Assembly (NCBI RefSeq): GCF_029894425.1
Contig: NZ_JARXYJ010000001.1
Span: forward strand, 744,001-808,000
Length of the DNA: 64,000 nucleotides
Direction: 5' to 3'
Source: Streptomyces sp. SAI-127
GTDB lineage: Bacteria > Actinomycetota > Actinomycetes > Streptomycetales > Streptomycetaceae
Below the pieces are notes generated by a model. It saw only the letters and a program-made list of their open reading frames with translations. It made no database searches and was not told where the DNA came from. Below are positions 26,690 to 35,265 of this stretch, one piece after another. Made by a program: the position numbers and the translations under genes. Position 1 is the stretch's first letter, and the number at the start of each line of letters is the position of its first letter.

Positions 26690-27519
26690 CAGCGCAGGAC
26701 CGACGGCGTGAGCTTGCCGAGTTCCTCCGCAGCCGGCGGGCGCGGCGCACGCCGGCGCAGGCGGGGCTGCCGACCTTCGGGCGGCGGCGCACACCCGGGC
26801 TGCGGCGCGAGGAAGTCGCGACGCTCGCCGGGGTGAGCATCACCTGGTACACGTGGCTGGAGCAGGCCCGCGACATCCGCGTCTCGCGGCAGATTCTCGG
26901 GAGCCTGGCCACGGCCCTCGGACTTGATGCGGTCGAGCGTGACCATTTGTTCCGGCTGGCCGATGAACCGCCTCCGGACAGGGCGCCTTCGCGCGCCGAA
27001 CTGCCACCCCAATACGAGCTGTTGCTCACCCACCTGGACCCGAATCCGGCCTTCATCGTGAACCCGCGGTTCGACATCCTGGCCTGGAACCGCGGCTGCG
27101 AACTCCTCTATGGCGACCTGGGCGCCCTGTCCGCATCGCGGCGCAACGTTTTGTGGCTCACGTTCACCGCACCCGAGGTGCGGGAGATGACCCGAGACTG
27201 GGAGACGGAGGCCGCGCTCACCGTCGCGCTGTTCCGCACGCAGGCGAACGAAGGCATCCTGGCGCCCGAGATCACCGGGCTCATCACGGAACTGGCCGAC
27301 GCCAGCCCCGACTTCGCCCGCATGTGGCGACGCAAGGAACTGGCGCCGTTCGTGCCCGAGGCCCGCACGATCGACCATCCGATACTTGGCGAGGTCACCC
27401 TCGACTACGTGAAGCTGCACGTGGCGAATGACGACAAGACGCTGGTCTCGTATCTGCTGCCGCCGGGCTCAGAGGTGGAAAGCCAATTCCTGAAACTCGT
27501 CAGAAATACGAGTGCGTGA
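26686..27519 (+). CDS. Helix-turn-helix regulator with MmyB-like ligand domain
   Basis: 277 residues. The N-terminal XRE-type HTH (about 5-85) includes TPGLRREEVATLAGVSITWY and LEQARDIRVS, typical of this actinobacterial group. The C-terminal part (about 100-265) is the MmyB-like PAS-related domain with F-D-I-L-A-W-N-R, proposed in relatives to bind fatty-acid-like ligands. Such regulators often control a neighbouring SDR gene; here the SDR at 27523 is convergent rather than divergent. The target and ligand are unknown. It starts at ATG 26686 with only a weak ribosome site. Confidence 0.85.
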   Translation: MTAQDRRRELAEFLRSRRARRTPAQAGLPTFGRRRTPGLRREEVATLAGVSITWYTWLEQARDIRVSRQILGSLATALGLDAVERDHLFRLADEPPPDRAPSRAELPPQYELLLTHLDPNPAFIVNPRFDILAWNRGCELLYGDLGALSASRRNVLWLTFTAPEVREMTRDWETEAALTVALFRTQANEGILAPEITGLITELADASPDFARMWRRKELAPFVPEARTIDHPILGEVTLDYVKLHVANDDKTLVSYLLPPGSEVESQFLKLVRNTSA

Positions 27520-27522
27520 ACG

Positions 27523-28209
27523 TCAGGCGACCGTGAACCCGCCGTCGACCGGGAGGACTGTGCCCGTCACGTAGTCGGCGCCGATGAGGTAAGCGATCGC
27601 GTTCGCGACATCGCCGGGCCGTCCGATCCGCTTGGCGGGCAGATCCGCCGCCACGGCGCTGAACTGGGCCGCACGCTGTTCCTCCGACAGGAACGACCAC
27701 CAGGGAGTGTCGACGGCCCCGGGGGCCACGGCGTTGATCCGCACCGGCGCCAGTTCGGCGGCCAGCGGGGACACGATCCGCTCGATCGCCCCGTTGACCG
27801 CGGCGAGCGCCACGCTGCCGGGCAGGGCGGCCCTCGCGGTGGCTGCGGAGATCATCGTGACCGAGCCAGTGACGTCGGCCTGCTGGATCGCATACAGGTA
27901 CGAAAAGAGCTTGCCGTCGAAGGCACCCCTGATGCCGGCCAGGCTCACATCCGCGAGCGGCCCGAGCCCGAGCGCGCCCGGACTGAATGCCAGCACGAGA
28001 TGGTCGATGGCGCCGATCCGCTCGAAGAACTCCGTCACGTCCGATTCCGAGGCACCGTCGATCTGTTCGGCACCGGCCACCCGGTCCTTGGCTGCCGCCA
28101 GCTTCTCGGGGTCCCGTCCGGTCACGATCACCTCGGCGCCGCCAGCCGTCAGTCTCTCGGCTGTCGCGAGGCCGATCCCAGACGTCCCACCCATGATCAC
28201 AACGCGCAT
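27523..28209 (-). CDS. Atypical SDR lacking the usual Tyr-x-x-x-Lys
   Basis: 228 residues of an SDR-fold protein. The nucleotide-binding start reads VVIMGGTSGIG and a catalytic-type Ser is in T-M-I-S-A-A, but where classical enzymes have YxxxK this one reads G-S-V-A-L-A-A-V-N-G-A. Without Tyr and Lys it may bind NAD(P) without classical dehydrogenase chemistry, as in some regulatory or divergent SDRs. ATG 28209 follows GGAGG. It is convergent with the MmyB-type regulator, which commonly accompanies such genes. Confidence 0.8.
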   Translation of the reverse strand: MRVVIMGGTSGIGLATAERLTAGGAEVIVTGRDPEKLAAAKDRVAGAEQIDGASESDVTEFFERIGAIDHLVLAFSPGALGLGPLADVSLAGIRGAFDGKLFSYLYAIQQADVTGSVTMISAATARAALPGSVALAAVNGAIERIVSPLAAELAPVRINAVAPGAVDTPWWSFLSEEQRAAQFSAVAADLPAKRIGRPGDVANAIAYLIGADYVTGTVLPVDGGFTVA

Positions 28210-28399
28210 CCTGTGCGCCTCCGGTTCCGTAGGTCTGAGTTGTGCTTGCCCCATCAGCCTCGGGAATGCGGAGACAGCGATCCAGATACGCCTGATGCTG
28301 GTGGTCCGGCCACCCCCATTGCCTTCTTCGTGGCTTCGCCCGGTGCTCAAGCCCCAAATCAGCGGTCCGTCGATGCCTCCGGGCCCGGTGACACCCTCC

Positions 28400-28698
28400 G
28401 GATCACGAACAGGGGGCGCCGGTCGCGACGCCCCCCGTTATGTTCTTCGCGGTTCCGCAATGGGACCGCTGGCCTCCGGGCCCGGCATGACTGTTCCCCC
28501 CTGTCGCAGGGATGACCTGGGGGGTGGTGTCACCGGGTCCGCGGGGTGCCGTTGGAGACGCTGATGAGAGGTCCGACTACCGCCCGGCCTGGCGCAATGC
28601 CCGGCTGCTTGCGGGCGGCAGGTCTGCATAACGTGGATGCGCGCATACGACACCGAAGCCCTGGCCAGCACCACACGAACCCTGCTCGGGAGGATGGG
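28400..28698 (+). ncRNA. Candidate IS110 bridge-RNA region
   Basis: The 299 bases before the recombinase start have no convincing coding frame and contain several hairpins: GGGGGCG / CGCCCCC at 28412-28418 and 28429-28435, and a C6 / G6 pairing at 28496-28501 and 28519-28524 with a nested CCTG / CAGG. In characterised IS110 elements the non-coding end next to the recombinase encodes the bridge RNA that guides target and donor recognition. Its presence here is inferred from family and position; the loops cannot be assigned by eye. Confidence 0.35.
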
Positions 28699-29907
28699 TT
28701 GGACGACATCGACGACGTGGGCGTCTTCCTCGGCCTGGACGTCGGCAAGACCGCTCACCACGGGCACGGGCTGACCCCGGCCGGCAAGAAGGTCTTCGAC
28801 AAACAGCTGCCCAACAGCGAGCCCAAGTTGCGGGCCGTGTTCGACAAGCTGGCCGCGAAGTTCGGCACCGTCCTGGTCATCGTGGACCAGCCCGCCTCGA
28901 TCGGCGCCCTGCCCCTGACGGTCGCCCGGGACGCCGGCTGCAAGGTCGCCTACCTGCCCGGCCTGTCGATGCGGCGGATCGCCGATCTCTACCCGGGCGA
29001 GGCGAAGACCGACGCGAAGGACGCCGCAGTGATCGCGGACGCCGCCCGCACCATGCCGCACACCCTGCGCTCGCTGGAACTGACCGATGAGATCACCGCC
29101 GAACTCACGGTCCTGGTGGGCTTCGACCAGGACCTGGCGGCCGAGGCCACCCGCACCTCCAACCGAATACGCGGCCTGCTCACCCAGTTCCACCCCAGCT
29201 TGGAACGCGTACTCGGGCCCCGCCTGGACCACAGCGCCGTGACCTGGCTGCTGGAACGCTACGGATCCCCGGCCGCACTGCGAAAGGCCGGTCGCCGCAA
29301 GCTCGTTGAGGTGATCCGGCCCAAGGCCCCGCGCATGGCCCAGCGCCTGATCGACGAGGTCTTCGACGCACTCGGCGAACAGACCGTCGTCGTCCCCGGC
29401 ACCGGCACCCTCGACACCGTGATCCCGTCCTTGGCCCGCTCCCTCGCCGCCGTCCACGAACAACGCCGGGCCCTGGAAGCCCAGATCAAAACCCTCCTGG
29501 AGGATCACCCTCTTTCGAAGGTCCTGACCTCGATGCCGGGGGTCGCGGTCAGGACCGCTGCCGTGCTGCTGGTCACCGTCGGCGACGGCACCAGCTTCCC
29601 CACCGCCGCCCACCTCGCCTCCTACGCCGGCCTGGCACCGGCCACCAGATCCTCCGGGACCTCGATCCACGGCGAACATGCACCCAGAAGCGGAAACCGG
29701 CAGCTCAAACGGGCCATGTTCCTCTCCGCCTTCGCCGCCCTGCACGATCCCGCCTCCCGCACCTACTACGACAAATGCCGGGCCCGCGGAAAGACCCATA
29801 CGCAGGCCCTTCTCCGCCTGGCCCGTCACCGCATCAGCGTGCTGTTCGCCATGCTCCGCGACGGCACCTTCTACGAGCCCCGCACCCCCGAAACCGCCCC
29901 CGCATGA
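28699..29907 (+). CDS. IS110-family recombinase (transposase)
   Basis: 402 residues. An N-terminal DEDD/RuvC-like domain starts VFLGLDVGKTAHH (first Asp) and includes K-T-D-A-K-D-A-A. The C-terminal transposase_20 domain has SMPGVAVRTAAVLL, F-P-T-A-A-H-L-A-S-Y-A-G-L-A-P and the serine-containing R-S-G-N-R-Q-L-K-R-A segment. The frame is uninterrupted, so the element may be active. TTG 28699 with GGAGG just upstream is the best start; earlier codons in the frame fall in the structured leader. Confidence 0.9.
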   Translation: MDDIDDVGVFLGLDVGKTAHHGHGLTPAGKKVFDKQLPNSEPKLRAVFDKLAAKFGTVLVIVDQPASIGALPLTVARDAGCKVAYLPGLSMRRIADLYPGEAKTDAKDAAVIADAARTMPHTLRSLELTDEITAELTVLVGFDQDLAAEATRTSNRIRGLLTQFHPSLERVLGPRLDHSAVTWLLERYGSPAALRKAGRRKLVEVIRPKAPRMAQRLIDEVFDALGEQTVVVPGTGTLDTVIPSLARSLAAVHEQRRALEAQIKTLLEDHPLSKVLTSMPGVAVRTAAVLLVTVGDGTSFPTAAHLASYAGLAPATRSSGTSIHGEHAPRSGNRQLKRAMFLSAFAALHDPASRTYYDKCRARGKTHTQALLRLARHRISVLFAMLRDGTFYEPRTPETAPA

Positions 29908-29955
29908 CCCACTCAGCATTGACGAAGAACATAGAGGCACCCCCCCCGACATGGA

Positions 29956-30888
29956 TCAGGAGCCCTGGCAGGGCCTGGGCAGGATGTGGCCTTGGAGGCC
30001 CCAGGCGGGGTCGATGGGGACGCCGAGACGGTCCAGGACGGTCGGGGCCAGGTCGATGAGGCGCGGGGCGTCGAGCAGGGTGCCGCCGGGCATCCCGGGC
30101 TCGGCGAGGATGACGAAGACCTCGCGCTCGGCACGGGTGTCACCGCCGTGGCCACCGGTGTCGAGGTGGCCGTGGTCCGTGGTGACGAGCACTGTCCAGT
30201 GCTCGTCGGCGCGGTCGGGGTGGGAGCGTCGGGAGTCGATCGCTTCCAACAGCCGTCCGAGGTGGGCGTCCTGGGTGAGGAGGGCGTTGTCGTAGGCGGG
30301 GCTGAGGGAGCCCGTGGCATGGCCGGCTTCGTCGGCGGCGCCGAAGTACACGAACACGGCGTCCGGGTCGCCGTGCGTGAGCCAGTGTGCGGCGGTGTCG
30401 GCGACGAGGCGGTCCGCGGCGTCGTAGCCCTCCGCCTCGCCGTCGTGAAGTACTCGCCGGCCGATTGCGGGGCCGAGGGTGCCTCGGTGGAACAGTTCGG
30501 GCCACGACGCCACGGCCGCGGTGCGCAGACCGGGCCGGGCGGTGACGGCGCGGCTGAGGAAGTCGGGGTAGCGGGAGTAGTCGGCGCCGGTGAAGTCATT
30601 GCCGGTCACCCCGTGACGGTCGGGCCACACCCCGGTCAGCACGCTCGACCAGCCGGGTCCGGAGTCGGTGTAGGCCATGCTGGTCGACGGCCCGTCCTCC
30701 GCCTGCCCGTCCACCTCGCCGTAGGGCAGCAGACTGGTGCCGTAGGAGCCCGCCGCCATGAGCCCCTGCAACACGGGCGCCGTGGACGGCGAACGAAGCG
30801 AGGCCGCAGGCTGAGGGAGAGTCAGCCGGTCGAAGCGCACCCCGTCCAGGCCCACCACAAGCACCTTGCCGCGCTGCACGCCGTCCAC
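29956..30888 (-). CDS. Alkaline-phosphatase-superfamily phosphodiesterase/pyrophosphatase
   Basis: 310 residues of the nucleotide pyrophosphatase/phosphodiesterase type. VVGLDGVRFDRL supplies the first metal-binding Asp and T-D-H-G-H-L-D-T-G-G-H-G-G further metal ligands. A candidate Thr/Ser nucleophile lies in the SMAYTDSGPGW region. No signal peptide is apparent from GTG 30888, which follows GGAGGAGAGG. It is downstream of the sugar ABC genes by 103 bases on the same strand and may act on a phosphorylated sugar or nucleotide from the imported compound. The IS110 element abuts its 3' end, but the catalytic domain is complete. Confidence 0.8.
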   Translation of the reverse strand: MDGVQRGKVLVVGLDGVRFDRLTLPQPAASLRSPSTAPVLQGLMAAGSYGTSLLPYGEVDGQAEDGPSTSMAYTDSGPGWSSVLTGVWPDRHGVTGNDFTGADYSRYPDFLSRAVTARPGLRTAAVASWPELFHRGTLGPAIGRRVLHDGEAEGYDAADRLVADTAAHWLTHGDPDAVFVYFGAADEAGHATGSLSPAYDNALLTQDAHLGRLLEAIDSRRSHPDRADEHWTVLVTTDHGHLDTGGHGGDTRAEREVFVILAEPGMPGGTLLDAPRLIDLAPTVLDRLGVPIDPAWGLQGHILPRPCQGS

Positions 30889-30991
30889 CCTCTCCTCCTT
30901 GCCGGCCGCCCCGGCACATCGACATCCGTCATTCCTCACCTCTCTCGGTGCCGAGGCGCCGCCTCCTCGCAGGCCGGGGCCGACAACGGCT

Positions 30992-31861
30992 TCAGCTGCC
31001 CTGCACGGCACCTTCCGTCGCGCCCGCGATGAAGCCTCGGGCGAAGATCGAGAAGACGACGAGCATCGGGACGGATGCCATGAGCACACCGGCCATCACC
31101 ATGCTGTAGTCGGTGTTGTGGGCGACGTTGAGCTGGGCGAGCGCCACCTGAAGGGTGACGTGGCCGGGCTTGGTGAGCACGACGAGCGGCCAGATGTAGT
31201 CGTTCCAGGCGTTGACGAAGGCGTAGATGGCGAGGAAGGACAGCCCCGGCTTGATCATGGGCAGCGTGATGTTCCAGTACTGCCGGAAGAACCCGGCGCC
31301 GTCGATGCGGGCGGCGTCGAGAAGTTCGTCGGGCACGCCGCTCTGGATGTACTGGCGCAGCCAGAAGATGCCGAAGGCGTTGGCGAGAGAGGGCGGGACG
31401 AGTGCGCTGAGCGTGCCGACCCAGCCGATCTTGGAGACGAGGATGAACTGCGGAAGGATGCCCAGCTGCAACGGCAGCATCATGAACCCCAGCAGCGCGG
31501 CGAAGAGCACCCTGCGTCCGGGGAAGTCGAACTTGGCGAAGGCGAAAGCGGCCAGGGAGTCGACGAACAGCACCAGGAGGGTGGTGACGGACGCGACGAC
31601 GATGGTGTTGAGCATCGACCCGAAGAAGTCGATGGTCTTGAGCATGTGCCGGATGTTCTCCAGCAGGTGGGAGCCGAAGGTCAGCTTCGGCGGACTCTTG
31701 TAGATGTCCTGGGTGGTGTTGGTCGCCATGATGATCGTCCACACGAACGGGAAGACCGAGATCAGGACAGCCACGATGAGGAAGACGTGCGCGCTCAGGC
31801 CCCTGGGGCGTCGGGACCGCCTCGTGCTCACCTGATCCGGCGTCGTGCCCACTGCCGTCAT
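30992..31861 (-). CDS. Sugar ABC transporter permease, MalG type
   Basis: 289 residues with six predicted membrane helices and the EAA-type loop (ELLDAARIDGAGFFRQYWNI) that contacts the ATPase. The order N-terminal helix, periplasmic loop, then the DIYKSPP segment is typical of MalG/LacG permeases. It overlaps the partner permease by 4 bases (ATGA). No ATPase is encoded here. Streptomycetes usually share MsiK, so this importer probably relies on it. Confidence 0.9.
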   Translation of the reverse strand: MTAVGTTPDQVSTRRSRRPRGLSAHVFLIVAVLISVFPFVWTIIMATNTTQDIYKSPPKLTFGSHLLENIRHMLKTIDFFGSMLNTIVVASVTTLLVLFVDSLAAFAFAKFDFPGRRVLFAALLGFMMLPLQLGILPQFILVSKIGWVGTLSALVPPSLANAFGIFWLRQYIQSGVPDELLDAARIDGAGFFRQYWNITLPMIKPGLSFLAIYAFVNAWNDYIWPLVVLTKPGHVTLQVALAQLNVAHNTDYSMVMAGVLMASVPMLVVFSIFARGFIAGATEGAVQGS

Positions 31862-32865
31862 GCCTTCCTCCCTCGTTGCACGAGGCGCCAGTTGATGAGG
31901 ACCAGCACGATGATCAGTACGAAGAAGGCCCACACGATGGCCGCGCCGTAGCCGTAGTCGTTGTTGACGAAGGCCGACTGGTAGAAGTACAGCAGCGTGG
32001 TCAGGCCCGCCTGGCCGGGACCGCCGAGGCTGGGGTTGGCGGCCTCGCTGGCGAAGAGGATCTGGGGTTCGCTGAAGCTCTGCAGGCCGTTGATGGTCGA
32101 GATGATGACGGTGAACAGGATGATGGGCCGCATGATCGGCATGGTGATCTGGAGGAAGGTACGGACGGGGCCGGCGCCGTCCAGCTTGGCCGCCTCGTAG
32201 ATCTCCTTCGGGATGGTCTGGAGCCCGGCCAGGTAGATGATCATGTTGTAGCCGGTCCACATCCAGGTCATCAGCAGCGCGATGACCAGTTTGATCAGCC
32301 ACGGGTTGCTCAGCCACGGGACGGGTGAGATGCCGACCGTGTCCAGGATCGCGTTGACCAGGCCGAAGTTGTTGCTGAAGACCGCGCCGAAGAAGATCGC
32401 CACGGCGACGATCGAGGTGACGTTCGGCACGTAGAGGGCGATGCGGTAGAAGCCCTTGAAGCGGCGCACCGAATGCAGCAGCGTCGCCAGTACCAGGGCA
32501 CCGACGAGCGTGGGCACGGTGGAGAGGACCCAGATCACCAGGGTGTTGCGGATCGACAGCCAGAAGACGGGGTCCTTCCACAGGAACCGGAACTCCTGCA
32601 GCCCCACGAAGTGCATGTCGCCGATGCCGTCCCAGCGCTGGAAGGCCAGATACAGCGAGTAGAGGACCGGGAAGAACGAGAAGGCGAGGAAGACCAGGTA
32701 GAAGGGCGAGATCGCCAGGTACTGCCGCCAGTGGGACAGCACCCCGCGACGCCTGACCCGTACGGCGCCCGGGGGCGGGGTGCGTCGCGGGCGGAACCGG
32801 GTGGGGCCCGGCCCGCCGCGGTGCTTGGGCACCGCGGCGGGTCCGGTGACCGGAGGTGAGGACAT
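31858..32865 (-). CDS. Sugar ABC transporter permease, MalF type
   Basis: 335 residues with a basic, Pro-rich cytoplasmic N-terminus of about 45 residues and six membrane helices. The EAA loop reads EIYEAAKLDGAGPVRTFLQI. It pairs with the overlapping MalG-type gene and the binding protein one base upstream. The carbohydrate is unknown; the co-located GH4 enzyme suggests a glycoside or disaccharide. Confidence 0.9.
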   Translation of the reverse strand: MSSPPVTGPAAVPKHRGGPGPTRFRPRRTPPPGAVRVRRRGVLSHWRQYLAISPFYLVFLAFSFFPVLYSLYLAFQRWDGIGDMHFVGLQEFRFLWKDPVFWLSIRNTLVIWVLSTVPTLVGALVLATLLHSVRRFKGFYRIALYVPNVTSIVAVAIFFGAVFSNNFGLVNAILDTVGISPVPWLSNPWLIKLVIALLMTWMWTGYNMIIYLAGLQTIPKEIYEAAKLDGAGPVRTFLQITMPIMRPIILFTVIISTINGLQSFSEPQILFASEAANPSLGGPGQAGLTTLLYFYQSAFVNNDYGYGAAIVWAFFVLIIVLVLINWRLVQRGRKA

Positions 32866-32866
32866 G

Positions 32867-34147
32867 TCAGCTCACTCCCTGCCGCTGGCCGATCTGCTTG
32901 GCCTGGCTGACCGCGTCCTTCCAGGCGTCGTCGGGCTTCTTGCCCTTGGCCTCGATGTTGGTCAGCTCGGTCAGGTAGGGGGCCATGACGGCGGCGTCGG
33001 CGGGCGCTTCGTAGCTGGCCGGGATGGCCTCGGCGGCCGGCCCGAAGACCTCGATGATCTTCTGCCCGCCGAAGAAGGCGTCCGGACCCGTCATGGCCGG
33101 CATCGCGTAAGCGGCCGGACAGGCCGGGAAGATGGCGGCGTCGGTGAAGCCTCGGGCGTCGTTGGCCGGGTTGAGGATCCAGCTGATGATCTTGAATGCC
33201 TCTTCGGGGTTGCGGCACTGCTTGGGCAGGGCCAGGTAGGAGCCGCCCTGGTTGGCCGGTCCTCCGGGGTTCGGGCTGACATGCCACTTGCCCTTGGTGT
33301 TGGGGGCTGCCTGCTCGATGTCCAACGCGTGCCAGGCCGCGCCGAGTTCGGTGGTGAGGGTGCCCTTGCTGAGGGCGGCGTTGTGGGTGTTGTCGTTGAT
33401 CTTTCCGTCGAGGCCGAGCTGGTAGGGGCGGACGGAGAGATCCCAGGCGGCGCGTATGTGGTCCTGGTCGCCGATGAAGTGGTTGTTCTCGTCGATGAAC
33501 CGCTTGGTGCCCTGACCGACCGCGATGTTGAACACCGAGCCGAGGTTGTTGATCAGGTAGGTGCCGGGCAACGCCTTCTTCAGCTCGGCGCCGAGCGCGT
33601 AGTAGTCGTCCCAGGTCTTGGTCGCGGCGGCGACCTTGGCGGGGTCGGAGGGCAGCCCGGCCTTGTCGAACAGGTCCGCGCGGTAGTAGAGCGCGGTGGG
33701 ACCGATATCGATCGGGAAACCGATCTGCTTGCCGTCGGTGGTCTGGGCGAGCTTGGTCTTCCAGTCCAGGTACTGGGAGGAGAGCTTCTTGAAGCCCAGG
33801 TCGTTCAGGTCCAGGAAGCGGCTGCCATTGGGCAGGAAGGAGGCGATGTCCTCCCCCTTGATGCCGGTGATGTCAGGCACGGCCGCGCCCGCCGCGAGGG
33901 TGGTGGTGAGCTTCTGCTTGAAGTCGCCGCCGATGGAGTTGGTGGTCAGCTTGACCTGGCCGCTGAAGTGCGTCTTGGCTTCGGCGACCACCTTGTCGCT
34001 GAGCGCGCCTCCCCAGTACCAGAGGGTCAGGTCCTTGCCGTCCTTGCTGCCGCTCGATCCTGAACTGCCGCCGCATGCTGCGGTGGCGCCGGCCGCGGCG
34101 GCCGTCAGGGCGGCGGCCTGAAGGAATCGTCTGCGGGAAAGATCCAC
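32867..34147 (-). CDS. Extracellular sugar-binding lipoprotein of the ABC importer
   Basis: 426 residues of a solute-binding protein family 1 member. MDLSRRRFLQAAALTAAAAGATAAC contains a twin-arginine motif directly before a lipobox ending in Cys (about residue 25), so it is probably exported by Tat and lipid-anchored. The mature part has D-L-T-L-W-Y-W-G-G and aromatic residues expected in sugar sites. First gene of the importer operon, divergent from the DeoR repressor at 34513. Confidence 0.9.
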   Translation of the reverse strand: MDLSRRRFLQAAALTAAAAGATAACGGSSGSSGSKDGKDLTLWYWGGALSDKVVAEAKTHFSGQVKLTTNSIGGDFKQKLTTTLAAGAAVPDITGIKGEDIASFLPNGSRFLDLNDLGFKKLSSQYLDWKTKLAQTTDGKQIGFPIDIGPTALYYRADLFDKAGLPSDPAKVAAATKTWDDYYALGAELKKALPGTYLINNLGSVFNIAVGQGTKRFIDENNHFIGDQDHIRAAWDLSVRPYQLGLDGKINDNTHNAALSKGTLTTELGAAWHALDIEQAAPNTKGKWHVSPNPGGPANQGGSYLALPKQCRNPEEAFKIISWILNPANDARGFTDAAIFPACPAAYAMPAMTGPDAFFGGQKIIEVFGPAAEAIPASYEAPADAAVMAPYLTELTNIEAKGKKPDDAWKDAVSQAKQIGQRQGVS

Positions 34148-34247
34148 GATCTTCTCCTAGTTCTGGGCGGGGTCTGCGCATCGGCCATATCCGGTATGTC
34201 CGACAGGGCCTGTGAGTCGTGAGCCGTGGAGGGGTGTGACGGGAGGG

Positions 34248-34296
34248 CCGGGTGGCTGAAGAGCATCGGCGTGGTGGGAACCCTTCAGCCACCCGG
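34248..34296. repeat. 13-bp inverted repeat in the sugar locus promoter region
   Basis: CCGGGTGGCTGAA (34248-34260) and TTCAGCCACCCGG (34284-34296) are perfect reverse complements with a 23-base loop, between the divergent sugar-binding and DeoR genes. As RNA it could be an attenuator or a 5' leader hairpin of the importer transcript; as DNA, a regulator site. Confidence 0.5.
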
Positions 34297-34422
34297 GGCG
34301 TGTGAGCTGGTCCTCTCAGACGGTGCCGACGCGTCCATGGCGGCGGGATACGCCGTTCATCCGCTTCGGCCGACCGGAGTGGGGTCCGGACCTCGCTTGA
34401 ATTACGCAAGAGAGTGCACCCG

Positions 34423-34477
34423 ATGCGCGACTTTGACAAGGGTCAAGCGAGTATCGAGACATTCATGCGTGACTTTG
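34423..34477. promoter_or_regulatory. Candidate DeoR operator: two direct repeats 42 bases apart
   Basis: ATGCGCGACTTTG (34423-34435) and ATGCGTGACTTTG (34465-34477) differ at one base, are spaced 42 bases (about four helical turns), and each is followed later by GAGTAT. TTGAC...GTCAA lies just after the first. DeoR/GlpR repressors often bind repeated TTTG-type sequences near their own promoter, so this is the likely autoregulatory site. It is 36 bases before the repressor start. Confidence 0.5.
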
Positions 34478-34512
34478 CTTGAGTTTGAAGAGTTCACGAG
34501 TATGGTCAGCGC

Positions 34513-35265
34513 ATGCTCCCTGACCGAAGACATCAGCTGATCCTTCGCGCCCTGCGCGCGGACGGGCCCATCTCGGTGGTCGCCCTGGCCGAGAAGGTCG
34601 GGGCGAGTCAGGCCACCATCCGTCGTGACCTCGTACAACTGGAGGACGAGGGACTGCTCAAGCGGGTCTACGGCGGCGCCGCCCCCATGGTGGGCGAGGA
34701 CGACCCGTTCGCCGACGTGGCCGGAGTCCGTGTCGAGGCGAAGGACGCGCTCGCCGTCTGGTGCGCGGACCTCGTCAGGGACGGCGAGACCGTGCTCCTC
34801 GACATCGGCACCACGGCCCACCGGGTGGCCCGCCACCTGCACGGCCGGTCCCTGACCGTGATCACCAGCAACCTCGCCGTCTACGAGGAGCTCCAGGACG
34901 ACAAGGACATCCAGCTGATCCTGCTGGGCGGCGTGGTCCGACGCGACTACCGCTCGCTGGTGGGCTTCCTCACCGAGGACAACCTGCGGCAGGTCCACGC
35001 CGACCGGTTGTTCCTCGGCACCAGCGGGGTCCGCCCCGACGGACAGGTGCTGGACACCACCGCCGTCGAGGTGCCCGTCAAGCGGGCGATGATCGCCGCC
35101 AGTGCCCAGGTGGTCCTGCTGGCGGACGCGGGCAAGTTCCCCGGCACCGGAATGGCCCGGGTGTGCGGTCCCGAGGAACTCGACGTCGTGGTGACCAACG
35201 CCCCGGTGGAGGAGAAGACCGGTAGCCGTCTGCGCGAGGCCGGAGTCGAGGTGGTCGAGGTATGA
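34513..35265 (+). CDS. DeoR/GlpR-family sugar repressor
   Basis: 250 residues. The N-terminal HTH has R-R-H-Q-L-I-L and QATIRRDLVQLEDEGLLKRVYGGA, the family signature. The C-terminal sugar-phosphate-binding domain has D-I-G-T-T, V-I-T-S-N-L and D-A-G-K-F. DeoR proteins of this type respond to phosphorylated sugars. It overlaps the GH4 gene by 4 bases and faces the ABC importer, so it probably controls both. Confidence 0.9.
   Translation: MLPDRRHQLILRALRADGPISVVALAEKVGASQATIRRDLVQLEDEGLLKRVYGGAAPMVGEDDPFADVAGVRVEAKDALAVWCADLVRDGETVLLDIGTTAHRVARHLHGRSLTVITSNLAVYEELQDDKDIQLILLGGVVRRDYRSLVGFLTEDNLRQVHADRLFLGTSGVRPDGQVLDTTAVEVPVKRAMIAASAQVVLLADAGKFPGTGMARVCGPEELDVVVTNAPVEEKTGSRLREAGVEVVEV

Larger units (their letters stand above)
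28400..29950 (+). mobile_element. IS110-family insertion element (ends approximate)
   Basis: One intact IS110-type recombinase gene with a long structured 5' leader and a short 3' tail, inserted just beyond the end of the phosphatase-superfamily gene at 29956. IS110 elements have no long terminal inverted repeats, so the ends are hard to place. GGATCA occurs at 28400-28405 and 29953-29958 and could be part of a duplicated core, but this may be coincidence. The outer limits given here are estimates. Confidence 0.55.
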
